DNA from: Roseicitreum antarcticum
Lineage (GTDB): Bacteria; Pseudomonadota; Alphaproteobacteria; Rhodobacterales; Rhodobacteraceae
NCBI RefSeq assembly: GCF_014681765.1
Contig: NZ_CP061498.1
Location: forward strand, 1,612,001-1,676,000
Length of the DNA: 64,000 nt
Direction of reading: 5' to 3'
The position numbers and the translations under genes were made by a program. The notes beneath the pieces were generated by a model. The model did no database searches and had not been told where the DNA came from. It saw only the letters and a list, made by a program, of their open reading frames with translations. Below, in pieces: positions 1 to 11,309 of this stretch. Within the stretch, counting starts at the first letter, position 1. Every line of letters begins with the position of its first letter.

Positions 1-133
1 CTGGCGGTGGCTTGTCGCGGGGCGTGAGGAAATACGCCGACCCGATTTGCAGGTTCGCCAGCACGGCCATCAAGATGAGCTGCGCCGCGAGCAGCAGGCC
101 AGAGAGGGTGAGGGCGAGGAGTTCGGTGGTCAT
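1..133 (-). CDS. MAPEG-family membrane protein, N-terminal part (cut by window edge)
   Basis: Only the first 44 codons are inside the window. The start is an ATG at 133 that overlaps the TGA of the upstream gene as ATGA, so the two are probably translationally coupled. The visible protein begins MTTELLALTLSGLLLAAQLI, a hydrophobic helix, and continues into NLQIGSAYFLTPRD. That pattern resembles the first helix and loop of MAPEG (membrane-associated eicosanoid/glutathione metabolism) proteins, which are four-helix integral membrane proteins. From memory of related genomes, a MAPEG gene often sits between sucB and lpd in Rhodobacterales, which would fit. Substrate and activity are unknown. The identification rests on a short fragment and on context. 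Confidence 0.55.
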   Translation of the reverse strand, partial: MTTELLALTLSGLLLAAQLILMAVLANLQIGSAYFLTPRDKPPP

Positions 134-651
134 ACACGTGCCTCATAAGTGACGGCGAGGCGGGCGACTTCCGCCAGATCGCCAGCCGAAAGGATTTCTT
201 GTGACAGGTCACATAGAAGTTCTTGGATGGCGTAATATTCGTCGTCGCTCTGTATCCTGCCACGCTTGATGATGCGTTTGCACAGCCGCTGCGTGACGGC
301 AGCCTCCTGAAGCAGACTGAATCCTTGCGTCTCGCGGAACTGGTCCAGCAGGTTGGAATACTCTTCTTTGTCGACGGCATTGCCATTGCGCAGAAAGTGC
401 AGGACGTCGCTTCCGATTCCCGCGTAGATCGCCTTGATCTCGCCGAGCAAAGCCGTGCCCGCGCCGGGATTATCGTCAAGTATCTGCATAAATACGGCAC
501 CCGGCATGATGATCATATTGTCGTCAAGTGGCGTACCAGGCGGGCTATGGCGATAGAACATTGCGATTATCCAGTCTCGATAGAAGTCTATACCGGCGCA
601 GAGCCTGATAGTTTCTTCCCGAACCTCAGCGCGTGTTCGACGCATCACCAT
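130..651 (-). CDS. Hypothetical protein in the suc operon
   Basis: This 173-residue protein is not recognised. It begins 19 bases after the sucB stop, and its own stop overlaps the next start by the ATGA arrangement, so it reads as a member of the suc transcript. It is a soluble-looking, mostly helical protein without a signal peptide or membrane segment. It is rich in acidic and hydrophobic residues, with Cys at positions 18, 124 and 147 that form no obvious metal motif. Base composition is lower in G+C than the neighbours: four 60-base lines counted by hand (from 181, 241, 361 and 481) give 45, 62, 55 and 48 percent. That hints at acquisition from elsewhere. ATG at 651 or at 645 could be the start; no strong ribosome site separates them. 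Confidence 0.6.
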   Translation of the reverse strand: MVMRRTRAEVREETIRLCAGIDFYRDWIIAMFYRHSPPGTPLDDNMIIMPGAVFMQILDDNPGAGTALLGEIKAIYAGIGSDVLHFLRNGNAVDKEEYSNLLDQFRETQGFSLLQEAAVTQRLCKRIIKRGRIQSDDEYYAIQELLCDLSQEILSAGDLAEVARLAVTYEARV

Positions 652-670
652 GCCCCACCCGGCGATCTTG

Positions 671-2158
671 TCACAAATCCATCAGCAACCGCCGTGGATC
701 CTCCAGCGCTTCTTTCACCCGCACAAGGAAGGTCACGGCGCCTTTGCCATCGACGATCCGGTGGTCATAGGACAGCGCCAGATACATCATCGGGCGGGCG
801 ACGATCTGGCCGCCGACGACCATGGGACGCTCCTGGATCTTGTGCATGCCGAGGATACCCGATTGCGGCGGGTTCAGGATGGGCGAGGACATGAGCGAGC
901 CATAGACGCCGCCGTTGGAAATGGTGAACGACCCGCCCTGCATTTCCGCCATCGACAGCTTGCCATCGCGGGCGCGCAGCCCCAGTTCGGCGATCTTTTT
1001 CTCGATCCCGGCAAAGCTCATCTGGTCGGCATCGCGCACCACCGGCACCACAAGGCCCGAGGGCGTGCCGACGGCGACGCCCATGTGGACGTAATTCTTG
1101 TAGACCACATCGGTGCCGTCGATTTCGGCATTCACATCGGGCACTTCGGACAGCGCATGGCAACAGGCCTTCACGAAGAAGGACATGAAGCCCAACTTCA
1201 CGCCGTGCTTCTTCTCGAACACGGTCTTGTATTCATTGCGCAAATCCATGATCGCGCCCATGTCCACCTCATTATAGGTGGTCAGCATGGCGGCGCTGTT
1301 CTGGGCTTCCTTCAGGCGGCGGGCGATGGTCTGGCGCAGGCGGGTCATCTTTACCCGTTCCTCGCGCGCGGCATCGGACGCGGGGACAGGGGCACGCGGG
1401 GTGGGCGCGGTCGCCGCAGGCGCCGGGGCCGACGCCGCGCTGAGGGCCTTCTGCACGTCTTCCTTCATCACCCGACCGTCGCGGCCCGTACCAGTCACGG
1501 CGTCGCGCGACAGGGCGTTTTCCGCCATCAGCTTCTTGGCCGAGGGGGCGTCTTCGACATCCTTGCCGCCCTTTGCAGGGGCTTCTGCGGCGGGTGCGTC
1601 GGCCTTGGCGGCGGGCGCCACGCCGGAACCCGAGATCACCGCCAGCTTACCGCCGGCATTCACCGTCGCGCCGTCTTCGGCCAGGATTTCCACGATGGTG
1701 CCCGCGGTGGGGGCCGGAACCTCTACGCTGACCTTGTCGGTTTCCAGCTCGCACAGCATCTCGTCTTGCACAACGGTGTCGCCGACTTTCTTGAACCAGG
1801 TGGAAACCGTCGCCTCGGTCACCGATTCACCCAGGGTCGGCACCATCACATCAACCGTATCTGTCGCCTTGGGTTCCGACGTGGCAGGCTTTTCCTTCAC
1901 CTCTTCGGGGCCTGCGGCATTCGCGTCACCCATCACCGCCAACAGCGCATCGACACCCACGGTGTCGCCTTCGGCCGCCACAATCTCGGCCAGTTTACCG
2001 GCCACGGGCGAAGGCACTTCGACCGTCACCTTGTCGGTTTCCAGCTCACACAGCATTTCATCAACCGCCACGTTGTCGCCAGGTTTCTTGAACCAGGTGG
2101 CAACGGTGGCTTCGGTCACGGATTCGCCCAGCGTAGGGACGCGCACTTCGGTCGACAT
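671..2158 (-). CDS. sucB: 2-oxoglutarate dehydrogenase E2, dihydrolipoyl succinyltransferase
   Basis: The E2 core of the 2-oxoglutarate dehydrogenase complex transfers the succinyl group from lipoamide to CoA in the TCA cycle. The 495-residue protein carries two tandem lipoyl domains. Each starts with a [13 protein letters not shown]-like block and carries the lipoyl-lysine motif ETDKV, at Lys43 and Lys142. Proline/alanine-rich linkers lead to a peripheral subunit-binding domain near residues 205-245 and to the acyltransferase domain. The active-site motif SYDHRIVDG is at 463-471, with catalytic His466 and Asp470. Many bacterial SucB proteins, including that of E. coli, have a single lipoyl domain. 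The gene follows sucA by 5 bases, so the two are cotranscribed. Confidence 0.97.
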   Translation of the reverse strand: MSTEVRVPTLGESVTEATVATWFKKPGDNVAVDEMLCELETDKVTVEVPSPVAGKLAEIVAAEGDTVGVDALLAVMGDANAAGPEEVKEKPATSEPKATDTVDVMVPTLGESVTEATVSTWFKKVGDTVVQDEMLCELETDKVSVEVPAPTAGTIVEILAEDGATVNAGGKLAVISGSGVAPAAKADAPAAEAPAKGGKDVEDAPSAKKLMAENALSRDAVTGTGRDGRVMKEDVQKALSAASAPAPAATAPTPRAPVPASDAAREERVKMTRLRQTIARRLKEAQNSAAMLTTYNEVDMGAIMDLRNEYKTVFEKKHGVKLGFMSFFVKACCHALSEVPDVNAEIDGTDVVYKNYVHMGVAVGTPSGLVVPVVRDADQMSFAGIEKKIAELGLRARDGKLSMAEMQGGSFTISNGGVYGSLMSSPILNPPQSGILGMHKIQERPMVVGGQIVARPMMYLALSYDHRIVDGKGAVTFLVRVKEALEDPRRLLMDL

Positions 2159-2163
2159 ATCGT

Positions 2164-5124
2164 TTATCCTTCAATCGTCAGCGCGTCGTTCACGAGCGCC
2201 GCTTGCTGTGCTTTATGCTGGCTGGCCAGACCCGTCGCGGGCGAGGCCGAAGCCGAGCGCCCGACATAGCGCGGGCGCGGTGTCTTGGCGTTGATGCGCC
2301 CCAGAACCCATTCGAGATTGGGTTCGATATAGCTCCAACCGCCCTGATTCTTCGGTTCTTCCTGGCACCAGACGACATCGGCATTGCCGAAGCGTTCCAG
2401 CTCCTTGACAAGCGACATCGCCGGGAAGGGATAGAATTGTTCCAGCCGCAGCAGGTAGATGTCGGTGATGCCACGGGCGTCGCGCTCTTCCAGCAGGTCA
2501 AAATAGACCTTGCCGGAACAGATCACCACACGCTTCATCTTGTCATCCGCCGCCAGTTTGGTGTCGGAATTACCCTTTTCGGCATCATCCCACAACACCC
2601 GGTGGAAGCTCGACCCTTCGGTGAAATCCCCCGCCGTCGAAACGCACAGCTTATGGCGCAGCAACGATTTCGGCGTCATCAGGATCAGCGGTTTGCGGAA
2701 GGTGCGGTGGACCTGCCGACGCAGGATGTGGAAATAATTCGCAGGCGTCGAGCAATTCGCGACGATCCAGTTGTCCTGTGCCGACATTTGCAAAAAACGC
2801 TCCAGGCGGGCGCTGGAGTGTTCCGGCCCCTGCCCCTCGAAGCCGTGCGGCAGCAGGACCACGAGGCCCGACATGCGCAGCCATTTGCTTTCGCCCGACG
2901 AAATGAACTGATCGAACATGATCTGCGCGCCATTGGCGAAATCGCCGAACTGCGCTTCCCACATGACCAGCGCGTTGGGTTCGGCCAGCGAATAGCCGTA
3001 TTCAAAGCCCAGCACGGCGTATTCAGACAGCATCGAGTCGATCACCTCGTAAGGTGCCTGTCCGGCCCGGATGTTGTTCACAGGATAGTAGCGTTCTTCG
3101 GTTTCCTGGTCGATGAATGCGGAATGGCGCTGGCTGAAGGTGCCCCGCGTGCTGTCCTGCCCGGACAAGCGGACAGGGTAGCCTTCGACGGAGAGCGAGC
3201 CAAAGGCCAGCGCCTCGGCGGTCGCCCAGTCAAAGCCGCGACCGCTCTCGAACATGGCGGCCTTGGTTTCAAGTTGCCGACCGATGGTCTTGTGCAGGTT
3301 GAAGCCTTTGGGCGCTGTGGTCAGGGCGCGCCCGGCCTCCGCCAGCGTTTCGGTGGCGATCCAGGTCTGGCCGCGCTGATATTCCTCGCCCTCGCGGTTG
3401 AGGTGCGACCAGCGGCCATCGAGCCAGTCAGCCTTGTTGGGCTTGAAGGTCTTGCCGGTCTCGAATTCCTCGTTCAGATGGGCCTGAAACGCGGCTTTCA
3501 TATCCTCGATCTCGCCCTCGGGGATCAGCCCGTCAGCCACCAGACGTTCGGTATAGAGTTGCAGCGTGGATTTCTGCTTCTTGATCCGGTTGTACATCGC
3601 GGGGTTGGTGAACATGGGTTCATCCCCCTCGTTATGCCCGAACCGGCGGTAGCAGATGATGTCAAGCACCACGTCCTTGTGGAACTTCTGCCGGAATTCG
3701 GTCGCCACGCGGGCGGCATGCACAACAGCCTCAGGATCATCGCCGTTGACGTGGAAAATCGGGGCTTCCACCATCAGCGCGATGTCGGTCGGATAGGGGC
3801 TGGAGCGCGAGAAATGCGGCGCGGTGGTGAAGCCGATCTGGTTGTTCACCACGATATGAATGGTGCCACCAGTGCGGTGGCCCTTCAGGCCCGACAGGCC
3901 GAACCCTTCGGCGATGATGCCCTGCCCGGCAAAGGCCGCGTCGCCGTGCAACAGGATCGGTAGTACGGACACACGGTCACGGTCGCCCAGCTGGTCTTGC
4001 TTCGCGCGCACCTTGCCCAACACGACGGGGTTCACCGCCTCCAGGTGGCTGGGGTTCGCGGTCAGCGACAGGTGGACCATGTTGTTGTCAAATTCCCGGT
4101 CGCTGGAAGCGCCAAGGTGGTATTTCACATCGCCCGAACCATCGACATCCTCGGGCTTGAACGAGCCGCCCTGAAATTCGTTGAAGATCGCGCGGTATGG
4201 TTTGGCCATCACGTTGGCCAGCACGTTGAGGCGCCCCCGGTGGGGCATGCCGATGGCAATTTCCGTGACGCCCAGCGCGCCGCCGCGCTTGATGATCTGC
4301 TCCATGGCGGGGATCAGCGCCTCGGCACCGTCCAGCCCGAAGCGTTTGGTGCCCATGTATTTGACATGGAGGAATTTCTCGAAGCCTTCAGCCTCGACCA
4401 GCTTGTTCAGGATCGCGCGGCGACCGTTCTTGGTGAAGGTGATTTCCTTGCCATACCCCTCGATCCGCTCTTTCAGCCAGCTTGCCTGTTCAGGATCCGA
4501 GATATGCATGAATTGCAGCGCGAAGGTGCCGCAATAGGTGCGGCGCACGATGTCCATGATGGTGCGCAGGCTGGCGACCTGAAGACCCAGCACGTTATCG
4601 AGGAAGATCGGGCGGTCCATGTCGGCCTCGGTGAAGCCGTAGGATTTGGGATCAAGTTCAGGATGCGGTTTCTCATCGCGCATGCCAAGCGGGTCCAGAT
4701 CGGCGACCAGGTGGCCCCGGATCCGGTAGGCGCGGATGATCATCAGGGCGCGGATACTGTCGAGCACGGCGCGCTGCACCTGCGTATCGCTGAGCGACAC
4801 GCCAGACGCTTCGGCCTTCGCCGTGATCTTTTCGCCTGCCGCGCGCTTGTCGGCAACGGCGGCGGGCCATTCGCCCGTCAGCGCCGAGGTCAGGTCATCG
4901 GCAGGCATCGGCGGCCAGTCGGCGCGCGCCCAGCTGGGCCCTGTAGCCTGCGCGCGCACATCGCTGTCTGCCTCTTGCAGGGCATCGAAGAACGCGGCCC
5001 AGCCCGCATCGACCGAGGCCGGATCGGCGCTGTAGCGCGCGTGCAGCTGGTCGATATAGTCCGCGTTATGCCCTTGCAGAAAGCTGGAGGCGTGGAACTG
5101 GTCGGTGGGGCTTTGGTCGTTCAT
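2164..5124 (-). CDS. sucA: 2-oxoglutarate dehydrogenase E1 component
   Basis: SucA is the thiamine-diphosphate E1 subunit that decarboxylates 2-oxoglutarate and succinylates the lipoyl arms of SucB. The 986-residue length fits the family. Motifs include the N-terminal peptide [10 protein letters not shown] near residue 19 that helps anchor E1, [31 protein letters not shown], and VNNQIGFTT in the cofactor region. An in-frame TTG lies at 5145, but the ATG at 5124 is preferred because AAAGGTG precedes it by 8 bases and the protein then starts [10 protein letters not shown]. The gene is 72 bases downstream of a DUF805 gene and 5 bases upstream of sucB. Confidence 0.97.
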   Translation of the reverse strand: MNDQSPTDQFHASSFLQGHNADYIDQLHARYSADPASVDAGWAAFFDALQEADSDVRAQATGPSWARADWPPMPADDLTSALTGEWPAAVADKRAAGEKITAKAEASGVSLSDTQVQRAVLDSIRALMIIRAYRIRGHLVADLDPLGMRDEKPHPELDPKSYGFTEADMDRPIFLDNVLGLQVASLRTIMDIVRRTYCGTFALQFMHISDPEQASWLKERIEGYGKEITFTKNGRRAILNKLVEAEGFEKFLHVKYMGTKRFGLDGAEALIPAMEQIIKRGGALGVTEIAIGMPHRGRLNVLANVMAKPYRAIFNEFQGGSFKPEDVDGSGDVKYHLGASSDREFDNNMVHLSLTANPSHLEAVNPVVLGKVRAKQDQLGDRDRVSVLPILLHGDAAFAGQGIIAEGFGLSGLKGHRTGGTIHIVVNNQIGFTTAPHFSRSSPYPTDIALMVEAPIFHVNGDDPEAVVHAARVATEFRQKFHKDVVLDIICYRRFGHNEGDEPMFTNPAMYNRIKKQKSTLQLYTERLVADGLIPEGEIEDMKAAFQAHLNEEFETGKTFKPNKADWLDGRWSHLNREGEEYQRGQTWIATETLAEAGRALTTAPKGFNLHKTIGRQLETKAAMFESGRGFDWATAEALAFGSLSVEGYPVRLSGQDSTRGTFSQRHSAFIDQETEERYYPVNNIRAGQAPYEVIDSMLSEYAVLGFEYGYSLAEPNALVMWEAQFGDFANGAQIMFDQFISSGESKWLRMSGLVVLLPHGFEGQGPEHSSARLERFLQMSAQDNWIVANCSTPANYFHILRRQVHRTFRKPLILMTPKSLLRHKLCVSTAGDFTEGSSFHRVLWDDAEKGNSDTKLAADDKMKRVVICSGKVYFDLLEERDARGITDIYLLRLEQFYPFPAMSLVKELERFGNADVVWCQEEPKNQGGWSYIEPNLEWVLGRINAKTPRPRYVGRSASASPATGLASQHKAQQAALVNDALTIEG

Positions 5125-5196
5125 CTCATCAGCACCTTTGTGCAATAAACTGGTCTGTACGGTCGTGCCGGGCCCGTGTTGGCCCGGATGTGGTTG

Positions 5197-5712
5197 TCAG
5201 CGTTTTCGGGGTTCGGGGCCGTAGGCATTGGTGCCGTGCTGGCTGGGCCGGGACATCCACCAGATGATGACGATCCCTGCAATAACCTGAACCAGCGACA
5301 GCAGGATGACGACACCCGCGCCCATCGCCATGGCACCAGAGGCGGCGCCGTTCATCTGCCCCATACCCATACCCAGGCCCATCATCGCCTGCGTCGCCGA
5401 CCCGACAAGGATCGACGTAATGATCGTCAGCCCGGCGGGAACCAGCAGGTACCAGCCGGGTCGCCCCGTGTCGTGCAGGCGCCGCCAGCCGACGGTCAGG
5501 AAGGGAACAAAGATGATCAACTGAAACACTGTAACCAGAACCGGGCGACGCATACCGCCGCCCGTTCCGAAGAGTGCCGCGTCGATCAGGCCGACAACGA
5601 AAGCGCCGGCAAAGACGAACAGGAAGAACCACCAGTATTCGGGGCGACGCGCGCGCCCGTCAAACTTGAAGGCATTTGCGAACCCGCTTTTGACCGCGTC
5701 GACAAACCCCAT
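5197..5712 (-). CDS. DUF805 membrane protein
   Basis: This 171-residue integral membrane protein has about four hydrophobic segments. It starts with the DUF805 pattern: an amphipathic N-terminus, FKFDGRARRPEYWWFFLF, then GWRRLHDTGRPGWYLLVP in the middle. The function of the family is unknown. A strong AGGAGG ribosome site lies 5 bases before the ATG. The gene sits between sucD (27 bases away) and sucA (72 bases away), so it should be cotranscribed with TCA-cycle enzymes. The Met/Gly-rich loop around residues 108-128 (MMGLGMGMGQM) is compositionally odd. Confidence 0.9.
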   Translation of the reverse strand: MGFVDAVKSGFANAFKFDGRARRPEYWWFFLFVFAGAFVVGLIDAALFGTGGGMRRPVLVTVFQLIIFVPFLTVGWRRLHDTGRPGWYLLVPAGLTIITSILVGSATQAMMGLGMGMGQMNGAASGAMAMGAGVVILLSLVQVIAGIVIIWWMSRPSQHGTNAYGPEPRKR

Positions 5713-5739
5713 GGGGAACCTCCTGTAAGGGGCCGCGCC

Positions 5740-6624
5740 TTAGCGACCGATGGCTTTCAAAACGGCCTCGCCCAAACCGGCGGGGCTGTCAGCAACGATG
5801 ATTCCGGCGGCTTTCATCGCCTCGATCTTGTCTTCGGCGCCGCCCTTGCCCCCGGCAACAATCGCCCCGGCGTGGCCCATGCGACGACCCGCAGGTGCAG
5901 TGCGCCCGGCGATGAACCCCGCAGTGGGCTTCCAGCGGCCGCGCTTTTTCTCATCCGCGAGGAATTGTGCGGCTTCTTCTTCGGCGCTGCCGCCGATTTC
6001 ACCGATCATGATGATCGACTGGGTCTCTTCATCGGCGAGGAACATTTCCAAAACGTCAATGTGCTCGGTCCCCTTGATGGGGTCGCCGCCGATGCCCACG
6101 GCGGTGGACTGACCCAGACCACTGTCCGACGTCTGCTTCACGGCCTCATAGGTCAGCGTGCCGGAACGCGACACCACGCCGACGCTGCCGCGACGGTGGA
6201 TGTGGCCGGGCATGATGCCGATCTTGCAGGCATCAGGCGTGATGACGCCGGGGCAGTTCGGCCCGATCAGCCGGGATTTCGAACCTTCGAGGGCGCGTTT
6301 TACCTTCATCATGTCCAGCACCGGAATGCCTTCGGTGATGCAGATGATCAGCTCCATCTCGGCGTCGATGGCCTCCAGGATCGAGTCGGCAGCGAAGGGC
6401 GGCGGCACATAGATCACGCTGGCATTGGCCTGCGTGACGGCGCGCGCTTCATGCACCGAGTTGAAGACCGGCAGGTTCAGGTGGCTGCTGCCGCCTTTGC
6501 CCGGCGTGACGCCACCGACCATCTTGGTGCCATAGGCAATAGCCTGTTCGGAGTGGAACGTGCCCTGCGAGCCGGTGAAGCCCTGACAGATGACACGGGT
6601 ATTTTCGTTAACAAGAACTGCCAT
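5740..6624 (-). CDS. sucD: Succinyl-CoA synthetase alpha subunit
   Basis: SucD binds CoA and carries the phosphohistidine of succinyl-CoA synthetase, which makes ATP or GTP from succinyl-CoA. The 294-residue protein shows the CoA-binding Rossmann start ([19 protein letters not shown]), [12 protein letters not shown], and [15 protein letters not shown]-type sequence, in which the His of GHAGAI is the phosphorylated residue by homology with E. coli. The ATG is 4 bases after the sucC stop; its ribosome site AAAGG lies in the end of sucC. SucC and SucD form the enzyme together. Confidence 0.98.
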   Translation of the reverse strand: MAVLVNENTRVICQGFTGSQGTFHSEQAIAYGTKMVGGVTPGKGGSSHLNLPVFNSVHEARAVTQANASVIYVPPPFAADSILEAIDAEMELIICITEGIPVLDMMKVKRALEGSKSRLIGPNCPGVITPDACKIGIMPGHIHRRGSVGVVSRSGTLTYEAVKQTSDSGLGQSTAVGIGGDPIKGTEHIDVLEMFLADEETQSIIMIGEIGGSAEEEAAQFLADEKKRGRWKPTAGFIAGRTAPAGRRMGHAGAIVAGGKGGAEDKIEAMKAAGIIVADSPAGLGEAVLKAIGR

Positions 6625-6628
6625 TGGA

Positions 6629-7822
6629 TTAGCCTTTCACCGCTTTGACGATCTTCTCAGCGCCGTCTTTCAGGTCGTCTGCCGCGATCACATTCAGGCC
6701 GGAATTCGCAATGATTTCCTTGCCCTTCTCCACATTCGTGCCTTCCAGACGCACCACGAGCGGCACTTTCAGGCCGACCTGCTTCACCGCGGCGATCACG
6801 CCTTCCGCGATCACGTCACAGCGCATGATACCGCCAAAGATGTTGACCAGGATGCCCTTCACATTGGGGTCCGAGGTAATGATCTTGAACGCCTCGGTCA
6901 CCTTTTCGGTCGTGGCACCGCCGCCGACATCCAGGAAGTTGGCCGGTTCGGCACCATAGAGTTTGATGATGTCCATCGTCGCCATGGCAAGGCCCGCGCC
7001 GTTGACCATGCAGCCGATTTCGCCGTCCAGCGCGATATAGTTGAGGTCGAATTTCGAGGCAGCCAGTTCCTTGGCATCCTCTTCCGATTCGTCGCGCAGC
7101 GACAGGATATCGGGCTGACGGTACAGCGAGTTGGAATCGAAGCTCATCTTCGCGTCGAGGCATTTCAGGTCGCCATCGGTGGTGACGATCAGCGGGTTGA
7201 TCTCCAGCATCTCGGCGTCTTTTTCAACGAAGACCTTGTAGAGCTTGTTGATCATGTCGACGCATTGCTTGACCTGCTTGCCCTCCAGCCCCAGCGTGAA
7301 CGCGACACGGCGGCCATGGAAACCCTGGATGCCTGCGACGGGGTCCACGTTGAAGGACAGGATTTTTTCGGGCGTGTTGGCCGCGACTTCCTCGATGTCC
7401 ATGCCGCCTTCGGTGGAGACCACGAAGGAGATCCGGCTGGATACGCGGTCGACCAACAACGCAAGGTAGAGTTCGCGCGAGATGTCCGAGCCGTCTTCGA
7501 TATAGATGCGGCCCACGGTCTTGCCTGCGGGGCCGGTCTGATGGGTCACTAGGGTGCGCCCCAGCATTTTTGCGGCATGATCGGCGGCTTCCTCGACGGA
7601 TTTCGCGATGCGTACACCGCCTTTTTCACCGGCGCTGGCCTCGACAAATTTGCCCTTGCCGCGCCCACCGGCGTGGATCTGGGCCTTCACCACCCAAAGC
7701 GGGCCGTCCATCGCGCCCGCCGCGCTTTTCGCTTCATCGGCCTTAAAGACCACACGCCCGTCCGAGACCGGCACACCATAGCTGCGAAGCAAGGCCTTCG
7801 CCTGATATTCATGGATATTCAC
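6629..7822 (-). CDS. sucC: Succinyl-CoA synthetase beta subunit
   Basis: SucC is the ATP-grasp subunit that binds nucleotide and succinate. The 397-residue protein starts [19 protein letters not shown], the standard family N-terminus. It contains [23 protein letters not shown], and [13 protein letters not shown] plus [10 protein letters not shown] toward the C-terminus. The conserved start is encoded by GTG at 7822; the ATG triplet at 7812-7810 is out of frame and irrelevant. This is the first gene of the suc operon. The 210 bases upstream hold a perfect inverted repeat and two GTGATCAC palindromes, described separately. Confidence 0.98.
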   Translation of the reverse strand: MNIHEYQAKALLRSYGVPVSDGRVVFKADEAKSAAGAMDGPLWVVKAQIHAGGRGKGKFVEASAGEKGGVRIAKSVEEAADHAAKMLGRTLVTHQTGPAGKTVGRIYIEDGSDISRELYLALLVDRVSSRISFVVSTEGGMDIEEVAANTPEKILSFNVDPVAGIQGFHGRRVAFTLGLEGKQVKQCVDMINKLYKVFVEKDAEMLEINPLIVTTDGDLKCLDAKMSFDSNSLYRQPDILSLRDESEEDAKELAASKFDLNYIALDGEIGCMVNGAGLAMATMDIIKLYGAEPANFLDVGGGATTEKVTEAFKIITSDPNVKGILVNIFGGIMRCDVIAEGVIAAVKQVGLKVPLVVRLEGTNVEKGKEIIANSGLNVIAADDLKDGAEKIVKAVKG

Positions 7823-7850
7823 GAAAACTGTCCCAATTTGCTGCGTTTAA

Positions 7851-7864
7851 GTGTCACATGACAC
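7851..7864. promoter_or_regulatory. Inverted repeat in sucC leader
   Basis: GTGTCA-CA-TGACAC is a perfect 6+6 inverted repeat with a 2-base spacer, 28 bases upstream of the sucC GTG start. It could be an operator or a weak leader hairpin. No factor can be assigned. Confidence 0.35.
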
Positions 7865-7929
7865 AACCGGGCGTTGGAACAAACGCCTAAATGCCGAAAC
7901 TTGCATTGAAACCGCAAAAATACGACTTT

Positions 7930-7960
7930 TGTGATCACACTATAAAAATGCGTGATCACA
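7930..7960. promoter_or_regulatory. Tandem GTGATCAC palindromes upstream of the suc operon
   Basis: Two copies of GTGATCAC lie at 7931-7938 and 7952-7959, exactly 21 bp centre to centre (two helical turns). An A/T-rich stretch reading TATAGT on the minus strand, a possible -10 element, lies between them. The same pair at the same spacing occurs upstream of sdhC. This geometry suits a dimeric regulator binding cooperatively to one DNA face. The regulator is not identified. Confidence 0.6.
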
Positions 7961-8032
7961 AAAAAGACAACTGCATATCGCACCTGCGAACAAGGTAGCG
8001 CAAACATCGGCAAGCGCGCGCGTACAAACGAA

Positions 8033-8064
8033 AAGACGCCCCGCCGGGGTCCGGGGGGCGTCTT
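8033..8064 (-). terminator. Rho-independent terminator of mdh
   Basis: A GC-rich hairpin with AAGACGCC/GGCGTCTT arms and a C/G-rich centre lies 28 bases after the mdh stop. Read on the minus strand it ends in TCTTTTCG. It separates mdh from the suc operon. Confidence 0.85.
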
Positions 8065-8091
8065 GAATGTCATGGCAAGATGGGGCGAAAG

Positions 8092-9369
<1,278 letters not shown>

Positions 9370-9672
9370 TCAGGCAGGATGACCAAGCGCGGGCAGGGCA
9401 AGGTTTCCACCCTCGAACGCGTCACCATTGGCCAGCAGGCAAGTCTGACCATCGGGAAGGGTTACGGTGATCGTCCAGCGCCCGGTATCGGCCACGAACA
9501 GTTCCATCACCGTGCGGGTGCCCGCCAGCCCGATGGCACGCCGCGTCTGGCCCAGTTGATCGGACAGCACCGACAGCACCTGCCCGCGCGCGCCGCATCG
9601 CATCGCGGCGCCCTGTGCCGTCGCCGCCTGACCTGTCACGCAAAACACGAGAAGAAGAGTAAGAACACGCAT
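9370..9672 (-). CDS. Small secreted hypothetical protein
   Basis: A 100-residue protein with a clear signal peptide (MRVLTLLLVFCVTGQAATAQ, cleavage probably after AQ near residue 20). The mature part is about 80 residues with two Cys (CGARGQ and QTCLLANGD) that may form a disulfide in the periplasm. The frame is open further upstream, but the ATG at 9672 is favoured: AAAGGTG precedes it by 7 bases and the signal peptide begins there. Function is unknown. It lies between the divergent mcl2 gene and mdh. Confidence 0.75.
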   Translation of the reverse strand: MRVLTLLLVFCVTGQAATAQGAAMRCGARGQVLSVLSDQLGQTRRAIGLAGTRTVMELFVADTGRWTITVTLPDGQTCLLANGDAFEGGNLALPALGHPA

Positions 9673-9747
9673 CCGGAACACCTTTCTGGTTCTAGCAATC
9701 CCACCAGCCTTGCGCGAAGGCCCGAAAATCCCGTTAATGCAGCGCCC

Positions 9748-9785
9748 TGCCGCGATGCTGCGGGCGCCTCTGCTGCGTTGCGGCA
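9748..9785. promoter_or_regulatory. CTGC-N3-GCGGCA motif pair upstream of mcl2
   Basis: CTGCGTTGCGGCA at 9773-9785 lies about 80 bases before the mcl2 start. An inverted, two-mismatch copy (TGCCGCGATGCTG) lies at 9748-9760. Near-identical 13-mers occur upstream of ecm and ccr. Each is one base from the CTGC-N3-GCAG site described for the PHB regulator PhaR of Paracoccus. The assignment to any regulator is inference. Confidence 0.5.
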
Positions 9786-9864
9786 ATTTTTACCTTGCGA
9801 AATGTGTCCGCAATAGTGCATCACACGCAAGAATGTTTCCGTACAGCCAGATTGGAGAGCCTTG

Positions 9865-10737
9865 ATGGAAACCCGCCCCTTCCGATCCGTCCTGTATATT
9901 CCAGGGTCGAAAGCCCGTGCGCTGGACAAGGCCGCTACGCTGGCCACCGATGCGATCATCTTCGATCTGGAAGACGCCGTCGCCCCCGACGAGAAGGCCG
10001 AGGCCCGGCGCCTGCTGGCCGACACGCTGATGACGCACGATTATGGCCCCCGCGCGCGCCTCTTGCGGGTCAACGCGTCGGACACACCATGGGGCAGCAC
10101 CGATCTGGACGTGCTTGGCCTGACCCGGCCCGAGGCGATCTTGCTGCCCAAGGTGAACAGCGCGCGCGACATCGCGGCGCTGGCCCGGCGGCTGGATGCG
10201 CGCGCCGACACGGCTGACACGCGGATATGGGCGATGATGGAAACGCCGCTGGGCGTATTGAACGCCGCCGAAATTGCCGCGGCCCCCCGGATGGCGGGGT
10301 TTGTCATGGGCACCAACGATCTGGCCAAAGACCTGGGCGCGCGCTTTGTGGCGGACCGCATGCCGCTTTTGGGCGCGCTGCAAACCTGCCTGATGGCCGC
10401 GCGCGCCTACGGGCTGCTGGCGATCGACGGGGTCTATAACGCCTTCAAGGACACCGACGGCCTGCGCGCAGAGGCCGAACAGGGACGCGACATGGGGTTT
10501 GACGGCAAATCGCTGATCCACCCCGCGCAACTGGATGTCGCCAACAGCGTTTTCGCCCCGACCGACGCCGAGATCGACCTGGCCCGCCGCCAGATCGACG
10601 CCTACGACGCCGCCCTTGCGCGCGGCGAAGCGGTGGCCGTGGTGGACGGCAAGATCGTCGAGAATTTGCATATCGTTACCGCCAACCAACTGTTAAGCAA
10701 GGCGGCAGCAATTGGCCAAATGCAAAATTCACACTGA
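9865..10737 (+). CDS. mcl2: HpcH/HpaI-family CoA-ester lyase, probable malyl-CoA thioesterase
   Basis: The 290-residue protein belongs to the citrate-lyase beta/malyl-CoA lyase superfamily. It has the start FRSVLYIPGSKARAL, the metal-binding FDLEDAVAPDEK, and a second acidic block with MMETPLGVLNAAEI and GFVMGTNDLAKDL. In Rhodobacter sphaeroides the paralogue in the same context (near mdh, upstream of mch and sdh) is Mcl2, which hydrolyses (3S)-malyl-CoA to malate and CoA at the end of the ethylmalonyl-CoA pathway. Beta-methylmalyl-CoA lyase (Mcl1) activity cannot be excluded from sequence alone. ATG at 9865, preceded by GGAGAG, is preferred over the TTG three bases earlier. It heads an operon with nnrU, a DUF1737 gene and mch. 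Confidence 0.85.
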   Translation: METRPFRSVLYIPGSKARALDKAATLATDAIIFDLEDAVAPDEKAEARRLLADTLMTHDYGPRARLLRVNASDTPWGSTDLDVLGLTRPEAILLPKVNSARDIAALARRLDARADTADTRIWAMMETPLGVLNAAEIAAAPRMAGFVMGTNDLAKDLGARFVADRMPLLGALQTCLMAARAYGLLAIDGVYNAFKDTDGLRAEAEQGRDMGFDGKSLIHPAQLDVANSVFAPTDAEIDLARRQIDAYDAALARGEAVAVVDGKIVENLHIVTANQLLSKAAAIGQMQNSH

Positions 10738-10749
10738 GCGAGGGACATT

Positions 10750-11307
10750 ATGGGCTTAGCCATTCTGATACTGGGGGTCGCTCTCTGGGCAATTCCGCAT
10801 CTGTTCAAACGACTGGCCCCGGCGCCGCGCGCCCGAATGGGCGACACGGCACGGGGCGTGGTGACGGCGACCACGGTCGCTTCAATCATCGCGATGGTGG
10901 TGGGCTACAAGATGGCGGATATTGTGCCGCTCTACTTTCCCGCCCCCTGGCTGAGCCATGTGAACAACCTCCTTGTGCTGATCGCGTTCTACATCTTTGC
11001 GATCCCGATGGCGCGCGGCGCGCTGAGCCAGAAGTACCGCCACCCGATGCTGACGGGCTTCGCCCTGTGGGCAGTGGCACATCTGCTGGTGCGCGGCGAT
11101 CTGGCGTCGGTCATCATGTTCGGCGGGCTGGCCCTCTGGGCGGTGGTGTCGATCCTGATGATCAACGCACAGGTGCCGACATGGTCCCCGAAGCCCGCCA
11201 AGGGCGGGACGAAGCGTGATCTGGTAGCGATCCCCATTGTGCTGGTGACCTACCTGATTGTTGGATTAGTGCATGGCTGGATCGGACCCAGCCCGTTTGG
11301 GGCTTGA
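10750..11307 (+). CDS. NnrU-family membrane protein
   Basis: A 185-residue integral membrane protein with about five hydrophobic segments and the NnrU-family start (LGVALWAIPHLFKRL, then RARMGDTARGVV). His residues lie in HPMLTGFALWAVAHLL. NnrU was first linked to nitric-oxide/nitrite metabolism in Rhodobacter, but its biochemical role is unresolved, and homologues occur away from denitrification genes. It starts 12 bases after mcl2 with a GAGGGA ribosome site and is followed at once by a DUF1737 gene and mch, so it belongs to this carbon-metabolism operon. Confidence 0.88.
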   Translation: MGLAILILGVALWAIPHLFKRLAPAPRARMGDTARGVVTATTVASIIAMVVGYKMADIVPLYFPAPWLSHVNNLLVLIAFYIFAIPMARGALSQKYRHPMLTGFALWAVAHLLVRGDLASVIMFGGLALWAVVSILMINAQVPTWSPKPAKGGTKRDLVAIPIVLVTYLIVGLVHGWIGPSPFGA

Positions 11308-11309
11308 AA

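Noticed and set aside
650-2269. Long plus-strand frame opposite sucB
   Set aside because: His/Arg/Gly-rich translation with no family features; sucB on the other strand is complete.
7930-7960. CRP/FNR-type site reading of TGTGATCACA
   Set aside because: CRP and FNR sites have half-sites separated by 4-6 bases; here the palindrome has no spacer, so a short-palindrome regulator fits better.
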